The notes under the pieces were generated by a model, which saw only the letters and a program-made list of their open reading frames with translations, was not told the origin of the DNA and did no database searches. A program made the translations under genes and the position numbers. This document shows, piece by piece, positions 49,071-59,641 of a stretch of 64,000 bases of DNA; positions within the stretch are counted from its first letter, which is position 1; each line of letters starts with the position of its first letter. Origin of the DNA: Paulinella micropora (Eukaryota > Cercozoa > Imbricatea > Euglyphida > Paulinellidae); contig WBZZ01002570.1 in the NCBI GenBank assembly GCA_019918135.1, positions 15,001 through 79,000 on the forward strand. The letters are read 5' to 3'.

Positions 49071-49495
49071 GGAAAAGAAACTCCACCAGCGAACCGTGCC
49101 CTAAAAAGTGCCGCGCCAAGCAGCACAACTGCTAACGAGCCACGTGTTTCTAATCACCTTCTTCGTCGCGCCGCCCTTGCGCTTCCCCGCCTCCGCAACC
49201 CCGCGGAGCTTGCGCTCTGCTTGCAGCTGCCCTGCACACCCTTCTCTTGGTGATATTTGTTGTACAGATTTTTGGCATGCTGTTGTGCACGTGGGCTGGC
49301 CTTGAAAGATACGAGTGATTGAGTTGCTATCTTTTGTAGCTTTTTTTTCTCATTGGCCTGCAGGTTCTTCCCCGCATATGTCCGCGCCCATTCATGCCAA
49401 AGCTCTAGTTGATCTTGCGTATTGTCACAGCGAGGTTTTTTTGGTTTGGGAGGCCCGCTGCTCCGCGCAGGAGGGGTCTGGGCTCTCTCTCCGTG
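49071..49495. other. Intergenic between divergent genes
   Basis: No repeat family is obvious; no credible gene. Likely holds the promoters of the small MYND gene and of the gene at 49523. Confidence 0.45.
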
Positions 49496-49507
49496 TTTAT
49501 AGATATA
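49496..49507 (+). promoter_or_regulatory. TATA-like box
   Basis: TTTATAGATATA, 16 to 27 bases upstream of ATG 49523; similar short spacing to the box before 29977. Confidence 0.4.
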
Positions 49508-49522
49508 CCCTATGTATTATAC

Positions 49523-49963
49523 ATGTCGCAGAGGTCTGGCATGAGTAAGAGAGCACGCACTGACAAGCCAGAGGCAACCAAGACAGCAGAGGATGTCAAG
49601 AAGATCGTGTTAGTCAAGCGCGGGAACGAAACTATCAATGAGGCCTGGTGCCGACAGGGGCAAGAGTTCCGCGAGCGTTACGCGGAGGTAGCCGACTCCG
49701 AGGAAAAACGCTTGAAGCTTTGCAAAGAGGTCGCGGAGTGCAGCGAAGACAAGCTTCGCGAACAGAATCAACTTCTCGACAGATCTTTTAGCGCAAGTGC
49801 CGGCAAACTTTCGTGGAACCTCCTCCTTTCACCGCAAATTTCGGTCCAGCGACTGATTCATTTTTTTTCTGGCTGTTGCCTTTTTTTAATGTCGTCGGAT
49901 TTAGGCTATTTTTTCAACGCAGCTGCCGCCACAAAAGGTTTTAAAAAAAACGACTCATCCTAG
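49523..49963 (+). CDS. Basic/coiled-coil protein, ~146 aa
   Basis: ATG at 49523 (or 49541). Starts MSQRSGMSKRARTDKPEATK (basic, NLS-like), followed by a charged helical stretch to ~90 (FRERYAEVADSEEKRLKLCK) and a hydrophobic end (LIHFFSGCCLFLMSS) that may be a membrane anchor. No family recognised. Confidence 0.5.
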   Translation: MSQRSGMSKRARTDKPEATKTAEDVKKIVLVKRGNETINEAWCRQGQEFRERYAEVADSEEKRLKLCKEVAECSEDKLREQNQLLDRSFSASAGKLSWNLLLSPQISVQRLIHFFSGCCLFLMSSDLGYFFNAAAATKGFKKNDSS

Positions 49964-50178
49964 TCCCCAAGACTACACCAACCTCTAAAAAAATAAGGGT
50001 CCAAGGAGAGTGCCCGTGCTTTGCCTTACCTTTCCCTCCCCCCAACCCCCTCCCCCTTTTTGTTTGGGGGAGGGGGCTAATGTTTTTTTTTTGCCATCAG
50101 TTTTGGCGAGAAAGAGAGAGAGAGAGAGAGAGAATGGCAGGTGAGGGCGGGTGTGAAGAACTTGTGTCTACGAACAGC
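49964..50178. other. Intergenic, (GA)n tract
   Basis: G-rich/C-rich run (~50036-50075) and (GA)n at ~50110-50132. No gene. Confidence 0.6.
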
Positions 50179-51534
50179 CTAAAAAAAAACCTGGCCAGTT
50201 TTTTTTTTCTTCTGCCAGAGCTGCAAGTCCCTGTTATTTTGCTGATCGAGCGGCGTCCCGCTAAAGCTCAGGCTCGACAGCGCGGGGCTGCCCGCCAGTA
50301 GCTCGCACAAGTTCGCGACGCTCGCCACGTTCTCGAGCACCAGCTCGCGCAGGCACGGCGTCGGGCCCAGGCCACCCAGGTCCAGCCCAGACGCGCAGTC
50401 GGTGATCTTGAGCGTCTGCAGCCTGGGCGCACTGCCGAACCGCAGCTCTGACAGGCCAAGGCAGCCGGACAAAACGACGCCTTCGGCCGTGGCCACGGCA
50501 TGATCTACCTCCGCCAGGAACAAGGCCTTGGTAAAGGTCAGCCAACGCAGCTTAGGAAAGCAACGGAAAAAGTCCGAAGAGCGCAGCGCCGCGTTAGAGA
50601 GTGTCAACGTTTCGACGCACAGCCTGACACTGAGGCCTGCGCACAATCTGTCGTCGAGCATGCCGTAGGCGTCGTGCCAGGCTAGGTGGCGCAGCTCGGG
50701 CAAGCGCGCCAGACATTCTAGCAGGTCGACCACGTCCCGAGCCCCGAGCGCACCGTACTCGAGGCTCAGGCTTTGCAAATGTCCCAGGTACCCAAGGACA
50801 AGCACGGCGTTCGGGCCCACGGTGTGTGTCGAAGGAAACCGCAGGCTCCTGAGCTCGGAGAGCCCCGCTAGGCTGTTGGGACAAACGTCACTTCTGCAGT
50901 CTGGCAACGACAACGTGCGCAAGCGCGGCAGCAGCCGCAGCAGCGCGTCAAACGTGTAGAAGTCGTGGTACGAGCCTGTCAGGTCGAGATCCGTTAGCAC
51001 CAGAAGCTGCGCGAGCCACTCCAGGTCGGGCAGCCAGCCGCACCTGAAGAAGCGAACTCGGCGCAGCCGGGCCAGCACGACCAGCGGCGACAGCACGACG
51101 CCAGTGATTCGTCGGCAGTACTCGAACGACAGCTGTTGGAGGTTCGTGAGTCCGGCCAGGGCCCGGACGTCGTCGGCGCGCGCTTCTCTTCTCCAGGACA
51201 CCAACCGCAGCGAGCGGACGCCGTGCAATGAACCGGCGCACTCCGCCAGCGTCCCCGACCACTCGAACGCCGCGGTGTCGACCACCGCCTCGGTAATCGA
51301 AGAGCCGCGCGCACGCAGCGCGTGCCACGCCGCTGGACGTGGGAGGCAGGGCAGCACCAGCTCCCTGGGCCACCAGCGGTCGGAGCCCCACAGCCCGCCG
51401 CGGCACACTCGTGACAAACGCGGCAATTCTAGGTGCGGCAGAAAGGAAAGCAGCAGCCGGACCACGTCCGCCGACGGACTGTCCTGGCTGGCAGCAATTT
51501 GCTTGCGCTTTCTACTGCGGTGCGGCCCGTTCAT
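50179..51534 (-). CDS. F-box-like/LRR protein, 451 aa
   Basis: ATG at 51534. A basic start (RSRKRKQ) precedes a degenerate F-box (~22-60, ADVVRLLLSFLPHLELPRLS RVCRGG). A long series of about a dozen LRRs follows (VRSLRLVSW, LQQLSFEYCRRITGVVLSPL, LTDLDLTGSYHDFYTFDALL, LRTLSLPDCRSDVCPNSLAG, LQTLKITDCASGLDLGGLGP). The Lys-rich last residues come from a homopolymer at the 3' end. Known family role: SCF-type substrate receptor; target unknown. Confidence 0.75.
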   Translation of the reverse strand: MNGPHRSRKRKQIAASQDSPSADVVRLLLSFLPHLELPRLSRVCRGGLWGSDRWWPRELVLPCLPRPAAWHALRARGSSITEAVVDTAAFEWSGTLAECAGSLHGVRSLRLVSWRREARADDVRALAGLTNLQQLSFEYCRRITGVVLSPLVVLARLRRVRFFRCGWLPDLEWLAQLLVLTDLDLTGSYHDFYTFDALLRLLPRLRTLSLPDCRSDVCPNSLAGLSELRSLRFPSTHTVGPNAVLVLGYLGHLQSLSLEYGALGARDVVDLLECLARLPELRHLAWHDAYGMLDDRLCAGLSVRLCVETLTLSNAALRSSDFFRCFPKLRWLTFTKALFLAEVDHAVATAEGVVLSGCLGLSELRFGSAPRLQTLKITDCASGLDLGGLGPTPCLRELVLENVASVANLCELLAGSPALSSLSFSGTPLDQQNNRDLQLWQKKKKTGQVFF

Positions 51535-52004
51535 CGACAGACTATGGTTGGCTGAGCGAGAGAGAGAGAGAAAAGAGAGAGAGAGAGCGCGCGGGAAAAG
51601 CCAAGAGTTACTAGGCGAAGATGCGCGGGAAGGTGAAAAAGGGGGGGGGGGAGGGGGACTAGAGCTCTACCGCCCGGCCCCCCCCCTCTCCTCTCCCGTT
51701 GCCCCCCCCCCCTTTTTTCACCTTCCCGCGCCTAAGGAGGTTTTTCTGTGCTTTTTTCGGTTCTTACCTCCAGCTCCTTTTTTTTTGTTTGTGTTCTTTT
51801 TTGCGCCGGCCCCCCCCCCCCAAACCCCGCAAATTACCTTGTGGCCAGAAGCTGGGCTGTAAAAAAGAAACAGCTGTTGGGGAGAGGGGAGGGGGGCCGG
51901 CGCCAAGAAAAAAAAAACGTTGGCCCCCCCCCCCTTTTTAAAAAAAAAATCACAGCCTCTTCCATGGCCTGGAGTTGGCTGCCAGCCATCTTCGGACTGG
52001 TGAG
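51535..52004. other. Divergent intergenic, low complexity
   Basis: (GA)n at ~51555-51590, G/C-runs at ~51640-51720, ~51800-51822 and ~51918-51935, and A/T homopolymers. No gene. Confidence 0.6.
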
Positions 52005-52726
52005 CGCGCTGGATCCGTGCTGGACTAGGCTGCAGACCGCGCAAGTGTCCGTCATGCCAAGAACTCGTACCCTTAATCACGCACGATAAATGCGCCACGT
52101 GCCTGCGCTTTTCGTGGCAGTGCGTCTGCAACGTGTGCACCTGCTGCAATCGACTGTTATGGGCTGGTTACGAGGCGCTGGAACCCTTTGTAAGTCACGC
52201 CCTGGCTCTGATATTACCCGGTGGCCTAGTGTACGTTACTGGTATGGTGCTCCGATTTGGGGCCGCTGTGGTAACCATAAATGCGCTCCGTAGCGTTGGC
52301 ATTAGCAGTGGATTTTCGTTGCATGATTATATACATTCTGAGGATGTTTTAGATTACCCGATCGAGGATTTAGTGTCCAGGCCCCCTTATTTCCAGCTCG
52401 CCATTGGTTACAATGGCGCCTACGAAGCCCTGCAGCAGGGCGAAGAAGAAGGTCCGGATAACTCGGTCCAGAAACTCTGCGACCAAGCTCTACGGCTAGA
52501 CGCCCCGAATGTAACCTCTACGATTATTCAAATGGCGGAGTTTAGGAGGCTGCACGGCCTGCTAGACAAAAGAGATTGGGACAGGGTGAGTAGTATGCGC
52601 GTCCTCTGCCGGAATGCTGTACGTCAACAGGGAAAGCGCCACAGACCCCTTTGTTTTGTACAGGTTCAATACTCGCCACGACAACACCTGTCCGCAATTG
52701 GCGACAGCGAATATGGAAAGAAATAG
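52005..52726 (+). CDS. Zinc-finger protein, start unresolved
   Basis: The frame is open from about 52005 to TAG 52726 but has no ATG before the zinc region. From 52043 it reads KCPSC, then KCATC, then CVCNVCTCCNR: eight or nine cysteines in about 40 residues, a strong zinc-binding signature. A globular region follows (LHDYIHSEDVLDYPIEDLVS, AIGYNGAYEALQQG). An upstream ATG at 51964 is in another frame and is followed by GGTGAGCG, which resembles a splice donor, but a matching acceptor in phase was not found. No family recognised. Confidence 0.5.
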
Positions 52727-52829
52727 TGAGCCCATTTTTCACAATCATAATCGCTGTCAAATTTTTTCTCGCTGCGGACAGTCTAGTTTGTTTCGCCAAA
52801 TATCTTGTTTTGACAACGCTTCTTGCGCC

Positions 52830-53130
52830 GTCGAGCTTTAATTCAGCGTTAAATTCTCTCTATCTCCTAATTCTCAGTGTCAAATATAAGACCTTGTCGA
52901 GTTTTAATTCGGCGTGGACTTCAGGACATCCTGCGCGCATGCCGCCAAGCTGGTGGCGACGAGGTCAGCATGTAAAGAGTCTGGCCTAACGGGAGACGAC
53001 GCGTGCAATGAAAATAAATACACGATCCTCACCGAGGAAAACGGGCGCTAGCGAGCTTGTTCTGCCCGAGGGCTGGGATATCAAGGGGCATGCCAGCGTG
53101 ACTTTTCAAGGATGTCGGAATTTAAGTTCC
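52830..53130. repeat. Segmental repeat shared with 47112-47300
   Basis: Same order of blocks as the 47 kb copy, with ~75 additional bases that encode the first part of the small ORF at 53008. Confidence 0.8.
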
Positions 53131-53202
53131 TTTAGTGTGCCGGCCGCGGAGGATCTCGAAACAAACATAGAATTTAAAAGACCGGTGGCCAGAAAATCCT
53201 AG
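53008..53202 (+). CDS. Small LRR-like fragment gene, 64 aa
   Basis: ATG at 53008. Product contains LVLPEGWDIKGHASVTFQGC and LSSFSVPAAEDLETNIEFKR, with the LP.....-L/V.-F--C.-L periodicity also seen in the fragment at 53835-54146. Probably the surviving piece of a longer repeat protein; it is partly duplicated at ~47240-47290. Confidence 0.35.
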   Translation: MKINTRSSPRKTGASELVLPEGWDIKGHASVTFQGCRNLSSFSVPAAEDLETNIEFKRPVARKS

Positions 53203-53834
53203 GTTCGAGAGAGGGAAGGGGCAGGGGTGTCGCGACGTCTTTGTGCTCCTGTAGAACAACAAAATTTAGCGCCAAATAAACGGGCCGCTTCGGTATTTTT
53301 TGCGGAGTTTTTAACGGTCGTTTTTCCGCGCAAAAAAACCGCGCGCCATTTTTTTTTGCGCAAATGACAAGTTTTTCATAGTACCACCCTTCCCCCCTTC
53401 GGGGGAAGAGGGAGCGGGAAGAGAAGGGGGAGGGGGAGAGAAGGGGAGCGAGAAGGGGAACGGGAGGGGGAGAGAGAAAGGGCGCCCCTCTCTCCCCCCC
53501 TTCTCTTTTCCCTTCTCTTCCCCTTTAAACAAACAAAAAAAAGGGGGGGGTGAGGGGGGGGGGGCTTAGCGGAGGCGTTGCATGTATTAATTTTTTTGTA
53601 GATTCTGCGCCCTTCCCCTCCCCCCTTGCCCTTTCCCTGCTCCTTGAGCCCCCCGGGCTCAGGGGGCTCAGAGGGAGGGAAGAAAAGAAAGGGGGGAGGG
53701 GGGGGCGCCTCCCCCTCTCTCTGGGGCCAAAGGTTGCGCAAAAGAATGCGCTGAATTAAAGCTCGACGGTCTTACTTGGGGGGTTGCGCTAAGAATGTTA
53801 AAAAAAAATTAATAAAAAAATCCCTGACAAAGGT
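53203..53834. other. Intergenic repeats
   Basis: AGCGCCAAATAAACGGGCCG repeat (~53263), GCGCAAATGACAAG (~53357), polypurine tracts, the TTGAGCCCCCCGGGCTCAGG inverted repeat (~53645) and a plus-strand 3'-end element at 53795-53848. No gene. Confidence 0.55.
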
Positions 53835-54146
53835 TTAATTTTGGCACGATTGTGAACTAAACCGAAACAGACTGAGCCCTTTGCAATCCCAACAACACAT
53901 CTCGATGCTGGAGCACACCAAATCCTGAGGGAGACATATTTTAGCGAGATTCGGACAGTCGGTGAATTTAAGGGTAAATTCGTCGACTTTTCTGACGACT
54001 TGTTTGACATCGTCGGAGCTAATTTTGAAGGGGCTGGATATTTTAAAATCGGTAAGCTCGGGCAAAGTCGAAAATTCCAGCTTCAGTTTTGTACAGCTCA
54101 GTTCTGCGGGCAGAACAAATTTAGCGAGAGCATCACAGATCGAGCT
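53835..54146 (-). pseudogene. Leucine-rich repeat-like fragment
   Basis: Open from just after a stop at 54147, with no start codon. Reads ALAKFVLPAELSCTKLKLEF, LPELTDFKISSPFKISSDDV and FTDCPNLAKICLPQDLVC. Same style as the 53008 product. AT-richer than the intact LRR genes; looks like a remnant. Confidence 0.4.
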
Positions 54147-54279
54147 CTAGTTTGACGCCCTTGCACCTAAGGTTGACGGGAAGTTTAACCTGACTGAGCT
54201 TGCCAGACAGACTGCATCTTAGGTTCAGAAAGCCACTTACCAAACACGAATTTAATAATCAGCATAATAAAAAAAAGCT

Positions 54280-55443
54280 CTAATTGCCTCGCGCGCCTAG
54301 AATCCCCTTGCATTGCGTGAGGTTCATTTGCTGTAGCCCCGTTACTTTGGACAAGGTCGCCAGTGAATCTTTAGTAAGCTCCGGACAATACGAAAGATCG
54401 ATTTTTTGGAGGCTGGGTAGCCGCGTGACTAAGGCCTGCAGACCCTTGTCGGTGAGCGCATGACACCTGGAGAGATTCAAGGTGGTCAGGCTAGTAGGTA
54501 GCTTCTGCTTCTTGGGCCATCGCGACGTTTTTTCGCCCGTAAGCAAAGAGCAACGCGACAGATCAAGCTCCTCCAACTTTGGCAGGCAGTTTTGCGCCGA
54601 CAGGTGGGGCCAGATCGCTTCTGTAAGCTTGAAGCAGCCCGACAGACTCAGGCGCCGCAGCCGAGGCAGCTGTGACAATAACGCCGCAACTCCGGCGTCT
54701 GTGATCTTGGAACAACATGTCAGGTCCAGCAGTGCGAGCTTGGGGAAATTCTGCTCAGCTAGGCGGGCCAGCACGCAATCCTCAATCCAGGGGCAATAAG
54801 ACAGATCTAGTTCTTGGAGCCGTGGATGGCCCGTTTGTGCAAAAAGGACCATAGCCTGGCTTTCTAGACCAAAGCAACGCTGAAGTACTAAGCGTTCGAG
54901 TTTCGGAAGATCGCCGAGCAGACTAATCAAACCCCCGCCTGTGATGATGGGGCAAGAGGAGCAGTCTAGCGTTTGGAGTTGAGGCGCCAGGCGGCCCACG
55001 TGCAAAAGGCCCTTGTTTGTGACCTTGGCGCAGCCCGCCAAGACCAGTCGCTGAAGCCGCGGGAAGCTTTCCAACAGAGCAGCCAGCATGTCGTCTGTGA
55101 GCTGAGAGGAGCCTGATAAATCCAGCTCCTCGACGCGAAGAACTGAGATAAAGGCCGAAAAGGCAGACAGGTCCGGGAGAGCTAACGACTTGCGCAGCAG
55201 AACCCTGCGGATAGGCACTCCGACCTGTGACCACGCAGGACCGTATTCCAGGAGCAACTGTCGATCCATCGCTTTGCCGAGATCAAGCTCAGACAGGTCG
55301 CCGCTTCGGCTGTGGTATTCCATGAAGTCCTCCATCGTGGTGGCGCCTGCTAGCACGCCAGCAGCCGAAAAAGGCTGAGAGGGGGCCGCCGGGGCAGGGA
55401 CACGGGCTTTCTTGAGCTTACCAGCTCGCTGCCTTTTGGGCAT
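54280..55443 (-). CDS. AMN1/FBXL-type leucine-rich repeat protein, 387 aa
   Basis: ATG at 55443. A basic N-terminus (KRQRAGKLKKAR) and a short acidic helical region come before ten or so cysteine-containing LRRs with the consensus L..L.LSGC..-T-..-G-L..L (VEELDLSGSSQLTDDMLAAL, LQRLVLAGCAKVTNKGLLHV, LALLDLTCCSKITDAGVAAL, LRRLSLSGCFKLTEAIWPHL, LQKIDLSYCPELTKDSLATL). This LRR class is typical of F-box/LRR ubiquitin-ligase receptors and of AMN1. No clear F-box precedes it. Confidence 0.85.
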   Translation of the reverse strand: MPKRQRAGKLKKARVPAPAAPSQPFSAAGVLAGATTMEDFMEYHSRSGDLSELDLGKAMDRQLLLEYGPAWSQVGVPIRRVLLRKSLALPDLSAFSAFISVLRVEELDLSGSSQLTDDMLAALLESFPRLQRLVLAGCAKVTNKGLLHVGRLAPQLQTLDCSSCPIITGGGLISLLGDLPKLERLVLQRCFGLESQAMVLFAQTGHPRLQELDLSYCPWIEDCVLARLAEQNFPKLALLDLTCCSKITDAGVAALLSQLPRLRRLSLSGCFKLTEAIWPHLSAQNCLPKLEELDLSRCSLLTGEKTSRWPKKQKLPTSLTTLNLSRCHALTDKGLQALVTRLPSLQKIDLSYCPELTKDSLATLSKVTGLQQMNLTQCKGILGARGN

Positions 55444-55610
55444 TGGCTAAAAATTGCGGATTGTGACCAAAGCAACGACGTTTCCAAGCCCTGCCGGGCT
55501 TGTTCAAGGGGGGGGGGGGGGGCCCCCCCCCTAACCATACCGACCCGTTAGGGTGGTGGAGGGGGGGGGCACCCCCCCCCTGTCCAAACCTGACCTTTGT
55601 GACATCTTCC
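55444..55610. repeat. G-run/C-run palindromes
   Basis: Two closely spaced G/C snap-backs (~55508-55531 and ~55559-55580) between divergent coding regions. Confidence 0.8.
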
Positions 55611-55619
55611 ACCGCTGTA

Positions 55620-55970
55620 TTATCACGTTTTTTGTTTTTCCTTTGTTTGTACTGCCGGAGGAACTGCTGCGACATCTGTCCTCGTGGTCTCAGCCGTCCG
55701 TGGCCGTGCTGGGCACGACCTGTCGCAGCCTGAGCAAATGTCTTCTCCCGTTGGCGACCGAAACAGTATTACGAAAATGAGGTTGATTATGATCTGGGTG
55801 GCTGCCTGAACCTCCGCGCCGAAATCGAGGCCATGCTGAAGCGTATAATCTCGAAGCAAATGCTCAACTTGTTAGGAGATGCCTACATGAAGCATGACAC
55901 TTACGACAGTGGATCTATTTTCTGGACGGACCTGCTCGAGAAAGGTGTGCAGGAGCGTCGAGCTTTAATT
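55620..55970 (+). pseudogene. Decayed F-box gene fragment
   Basis: VLPEELLRHLSSWSQPSVAV ... TTCRSLSKCLLP is a good F-box match. Protein-like sequence continues in another frame (RAEIEAMLKRIISKQMLNLL, YDSGSIFWTDLLEK) and then runs into the AATTAAAGC repeat. No ATG; at least one break. Confidence 0.45.
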
Positions 55971-57865
55971 CAGCGTAAATTCTCTCCATCTCCTAATTCT
56001 CAGTGTCAAGTGTAAGACTTTGTCGAGTTTTAATTCAGCGTGGGCTTTTCTTGCACCGGCGAAGCGCCCCAGTCACCCTGTCCTTTCCCTTTCCCTCTTT
56101 CTCTCTTGGTTCTTAGTGCCAAGATTAAGACTTTGTTATGGATTTTTTTGCGCTGATTTTTGTACACCGGCGAAGCGCGCCCCTGCCCTCCCTTCTCCCG
56201 CTCCCGCCCCCTTTTCATATTCCCGCGGGCCTTGCGCACGGTGGCGGAGCCATGGCACGGACAGGATGCCATCGGGCCGGCCGGGGCCTTTGTCTTCCTA
56301 GCACATTGACCACCGCCCATTCATTCGCCGCAGGGTCGTGCCGGAGCACGGTGCCCTGCTCCTGGTTGTCAGTGCCCCAATGTAAGACCGTCGGGCTTTA
56401 ATTCAGTGCATTCTTTTTCGCACTCTCTTGGCGCCCCTACTCCCCCCCCCTTCCCTCCCGCTCCCGATTTCCCCTTTCCCTGCTCCTTGAGCCTCCCCCC
56501 GGGCTCAGGGGGCTCAGAGGGAGGGAAGAAAGAAAGGGGGAGGGGGGGGGGCGCCCCTCCCCCCCATCGGTGGGCTCCAAAAAAAAGTTTACTTATTTTT
56601 GCCCCCCGCTCTGAGTGATCCCCCGCCCCCCCTCCCTACCCTCTGTTCCTGTCGTCCCCCCCCCCCTTTCATTCTTCCCCGTTTGTTTCTTTGGTTGTCG
56701 GGCAAAAAAAAATTCCGCAGATCTTTTCATATTTTTCATATTTTTCTGACCTTGCGCACGATGGCCGAGCCATAGCACGGACAGGACGCCGTCGGGATTG
56801 TGAGGCCCTTGTCCACCTGCTACATTGACCACCGCCCGTCCATCCGCCGCAGGGCTGCGCTGGAGCACGGTGCGCAAGATGTAAAAAAAATAGGAAAAAT
56901 ATGAAAAGTGGAAAAAAAAATTTTTTTGGGACGCGTTTGCACGCGCAAACAAGGGACGAGGGGAGGGGGGGTAGCAGGGGACGACGGGGGGGGGGGGAGC
57001 ACTCCCTTTTCCCTTCTTCCCCCTTCTTCTCTCTCCTCTCTTTCCCTCCCCCCCCCCTTTCATTCCCCCCCGTTTGTTTCTTTGGTTGTCGAGCAAAAAA
57101 AATTTCCGCAGATCTTTTCATATTTTTCTGACCTTGCGCAAGGTGGCCGAGTCATGGCACGGACAGGACGCCGTCGGGTCCGGCCGGGGCCCTTTCCTCC
57201 CTAGCCCAATGACCACTGCGCTATCCATCCGCCGCAGGGGGACAAGGGGGAACAGAGGGACGAAAGGGGGGACGAAAATGGAGAGCACACCTCGCCCCTC
57301 CCTGTACACGTTCTCAGTGCCAAGATTAAAATTTTTTCTTTTAGTAATTTCTTTTCGCGCGATTTTTTTTGTACACCGGCAACGCGCGCCCCTACCCTTC
57401 CCTTCCCTCTAGCTCCCGATCCTCAGACGAGGGACTAGACAATTCATACTCTCCCCCCCCCTTCCCTCCTTTCATATTTTTCTGACATTGCGCACGGTGG
57501 CCGAGCTACGGCACGGACAGGGTACCGTCGGGCCGGCCGGGGCTCCTGTCCTCCTGGCACATTGACCACCGTCCATCCATTCGCCGCAGATCGTGCTGGA
57601 GCACGGTGCTCTGCTCTTAGTTTTCAGTGTCCGAGTGTACGACCGTCGAGCTTTAATTCAGCGTAAATTACGTTTTCTTGGCGCGGGAGAGGGGGCAGGG
57701 GGGCGCTTCCCCGTGTACAAAAAAGAATTAAAAAAATCCAGGACAAAGTTGTAATCTTGGCACTGAGCTCAGTGGAGAGAGGAAGGGGCCGGGGGCGTCA
57801 AGAAAGTGCAAGAAAAGTCCACGCTGAATTAAAACTCGACAAGGCATTACGACTTGACAAGTGAA

Positions 57866-57940
57866 ACAGCACCCTCAGGCTGCCACGGCATCCGGCCCAC
57901 GTTATGTTGCTGCGGTAGCCTATGCTAGAACCCTAGCCGG
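57866..57940. repeat. Inverted copy of the 46186-46262 block
   Basis: ACCCTCAGGCTGCCACGGCA and CCGGCCCACGTTATGTTGCT are the reverse complement of the 46 kb block. Confidence 0.75.
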
Positions 57941-58394
57941 CACCGTCTGTGCTCTGCTCGCGCGCCAAGAGAGTGCAAAAAAGAATACGTTGCATCAAAG
58001 CTCGATGGCCTTACACGTGGGGTCACTAAAAACTAGGAGCGGAGCACCGTGCCCGGTGCGACACTGCGGTGGATGGTACTGCCCTCATGGTCAATGTTCC
58101 AGGACAAGGGGCTCACTACTCCTCGACTGCGCCCTGTCCGCGCCATGCCTCGGCTACCGTGCGCAAGGTCAGAAAAATATGAAAAGATCTGCGGAAATTT
58201 TTTTGCCAGACAACAAAGGGAACAGACGGGGAGGGGGATATAGAAAGGGAAAAGGAGGGAGGAAGAAGAAGGGGAGAAGAAGGGGGCAGGTTGTGCTCCC
58301 CTCCCCCCCCCCTTCTCGTCCCTCTGTTCCACTTTTCATATTTCCGCAGATATTTCCGCAGATCCTGCAGAGGGAAGAGGCAGGGGCGCGCTAA

Positions 58395-58448
58395 GAACGT
58401 ACAAAAAAGAAATTAAAAAAAAATCCCTGACAAAGCTTTAATATTGGA
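58395..58448 (+). terminator. Stand-alone 3'-end element
   Basis: AACGTACAAAAAAGAAATTA, AAAATCCCTGACAAAGCT, TTAATATTGG; no gene upstream. Confidence 0.5.
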
Positions 58449-59641
58449 CGGAAAAGAAGCACATCCCGCCCCCTTCTCCCCCCTTTCTCTTCCTCCCTTC
58501 ACCCATCCCCCCGTCTGTTCCCTTTGTTGTCGGGCAAAAAATTATTTTTTTCCACTGCATATTTTTCTGACCTTGCGCACAGTGGCCGAGCCATGGCACT
58601 GACAGGGCGCCGCCGGGGTAATGAGGCTTTTGTCCTCCTAGCGCATTGATTACGAGGACAGTACCATCCGCCGCAGGGTCGTGCTGGAGCACGGGGCGCA
58701 AGATCTGCGGAAATATCTGTGGAAATATGAAAAGTGGAAAAGAAATTTGGAACGCGTTTGCACGCGCAAACAAGGACGAAAGGAGGTGGGGGGGGGGGGG
58801 AGGGGAAGATAGATCAATCCTCCCTGACCCCTTCCTCCCTCAGTTTTCAGTGCCAAGATTACAACTTTGTCATGGTTTTTTAATTTTTTGTACACCGGGA
58901 AGCGCGCCCCTGCTCTCCCTCTCCGGCTCCCGGCCCCGATTCTCAGACGGTGAGGCCCTTGTCCTCCTAGCACATTGACCACCGCCCATCCATTCACCGC
59001 AGGGGTCGTGCTAGGGCACGGTGCTCCGCTCCTAGTTTTCAGTGTCCCAAAGTGTACGACCGTCGAGTTTTAATTCAGCGTAGACTTTTCTTACACTTTC
59101 TTGGCGCCCCATTCCCCCCGCCCTTACGCGGTTGTCGAATAACCTTTTGCTGCAGATTTAAAGGTGGGAGGGGTTGGCATCGACGAAAAGGCCAGCAGCT
59201 TGGTCGCCCTTTCCTCCGACCACGACGCTGAGGACGCTAACCGTGTCTTTCGTCGCACGGCTAGCGTTGTTCGCGTCCTGGCCTGGTAGCGCCAGGAGGG
59301 GAAGAGAGGGTGTGAGGGGGGGGGGGGAGAGAGAATGGGAGGGGGGGGGAGGCGCCTGTTATCAGGTAAAAGATTATTCAATTTTGGTTCTTTCTTTTTT
59401 TTTCTCATCCCCAGTTTTATTGTTTGGCCGGGATGGTTGGGGAAGGGGGAGTGGGAAAAGGAGGGGGTGGGAAAGGGAGGGGGGATGAGAAAGCAGAGAG
59501 AGGGGGAGAAAAGGGGAGGGAGCACCCCGCTCCCCTCCCCTCTTCGCACCCTTTACTTTAAAATCCATTTTGCTATTTTACTAGGTTTTTGTCGCACACT
59601 CCAGAACGGACAAGATTTCGAAAGGTGAAGTTATTACTCTA

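Larger units (their letters stand above)
55971..59641. other. Long repeat-only region
   Basis: No intact gene. It consists of many copies, in both orientations, of AATTAAAGCTCGAC elements, 3'-end elements, the CACGGTGGCCGAGCCATGGC/ACGGACAGGACGCCGTC block, the GCGTTTGCACGCGCAAACAA block and G/C-runs. Open frames here are pyrimidine/purine artefacts. A GGGAGTGGGAAAAGGAG-type tract precedes the helicase gene. Confidence 0.65.

Noticed and set aside
51964-52045. A short intron (GGTGAGCG ... CTGCAG) joining ATG 51964 to the zinc-finger frame
   Set aside because: The joined product would be out of phase with the cysteine cluster; only RNA data could support another junction.
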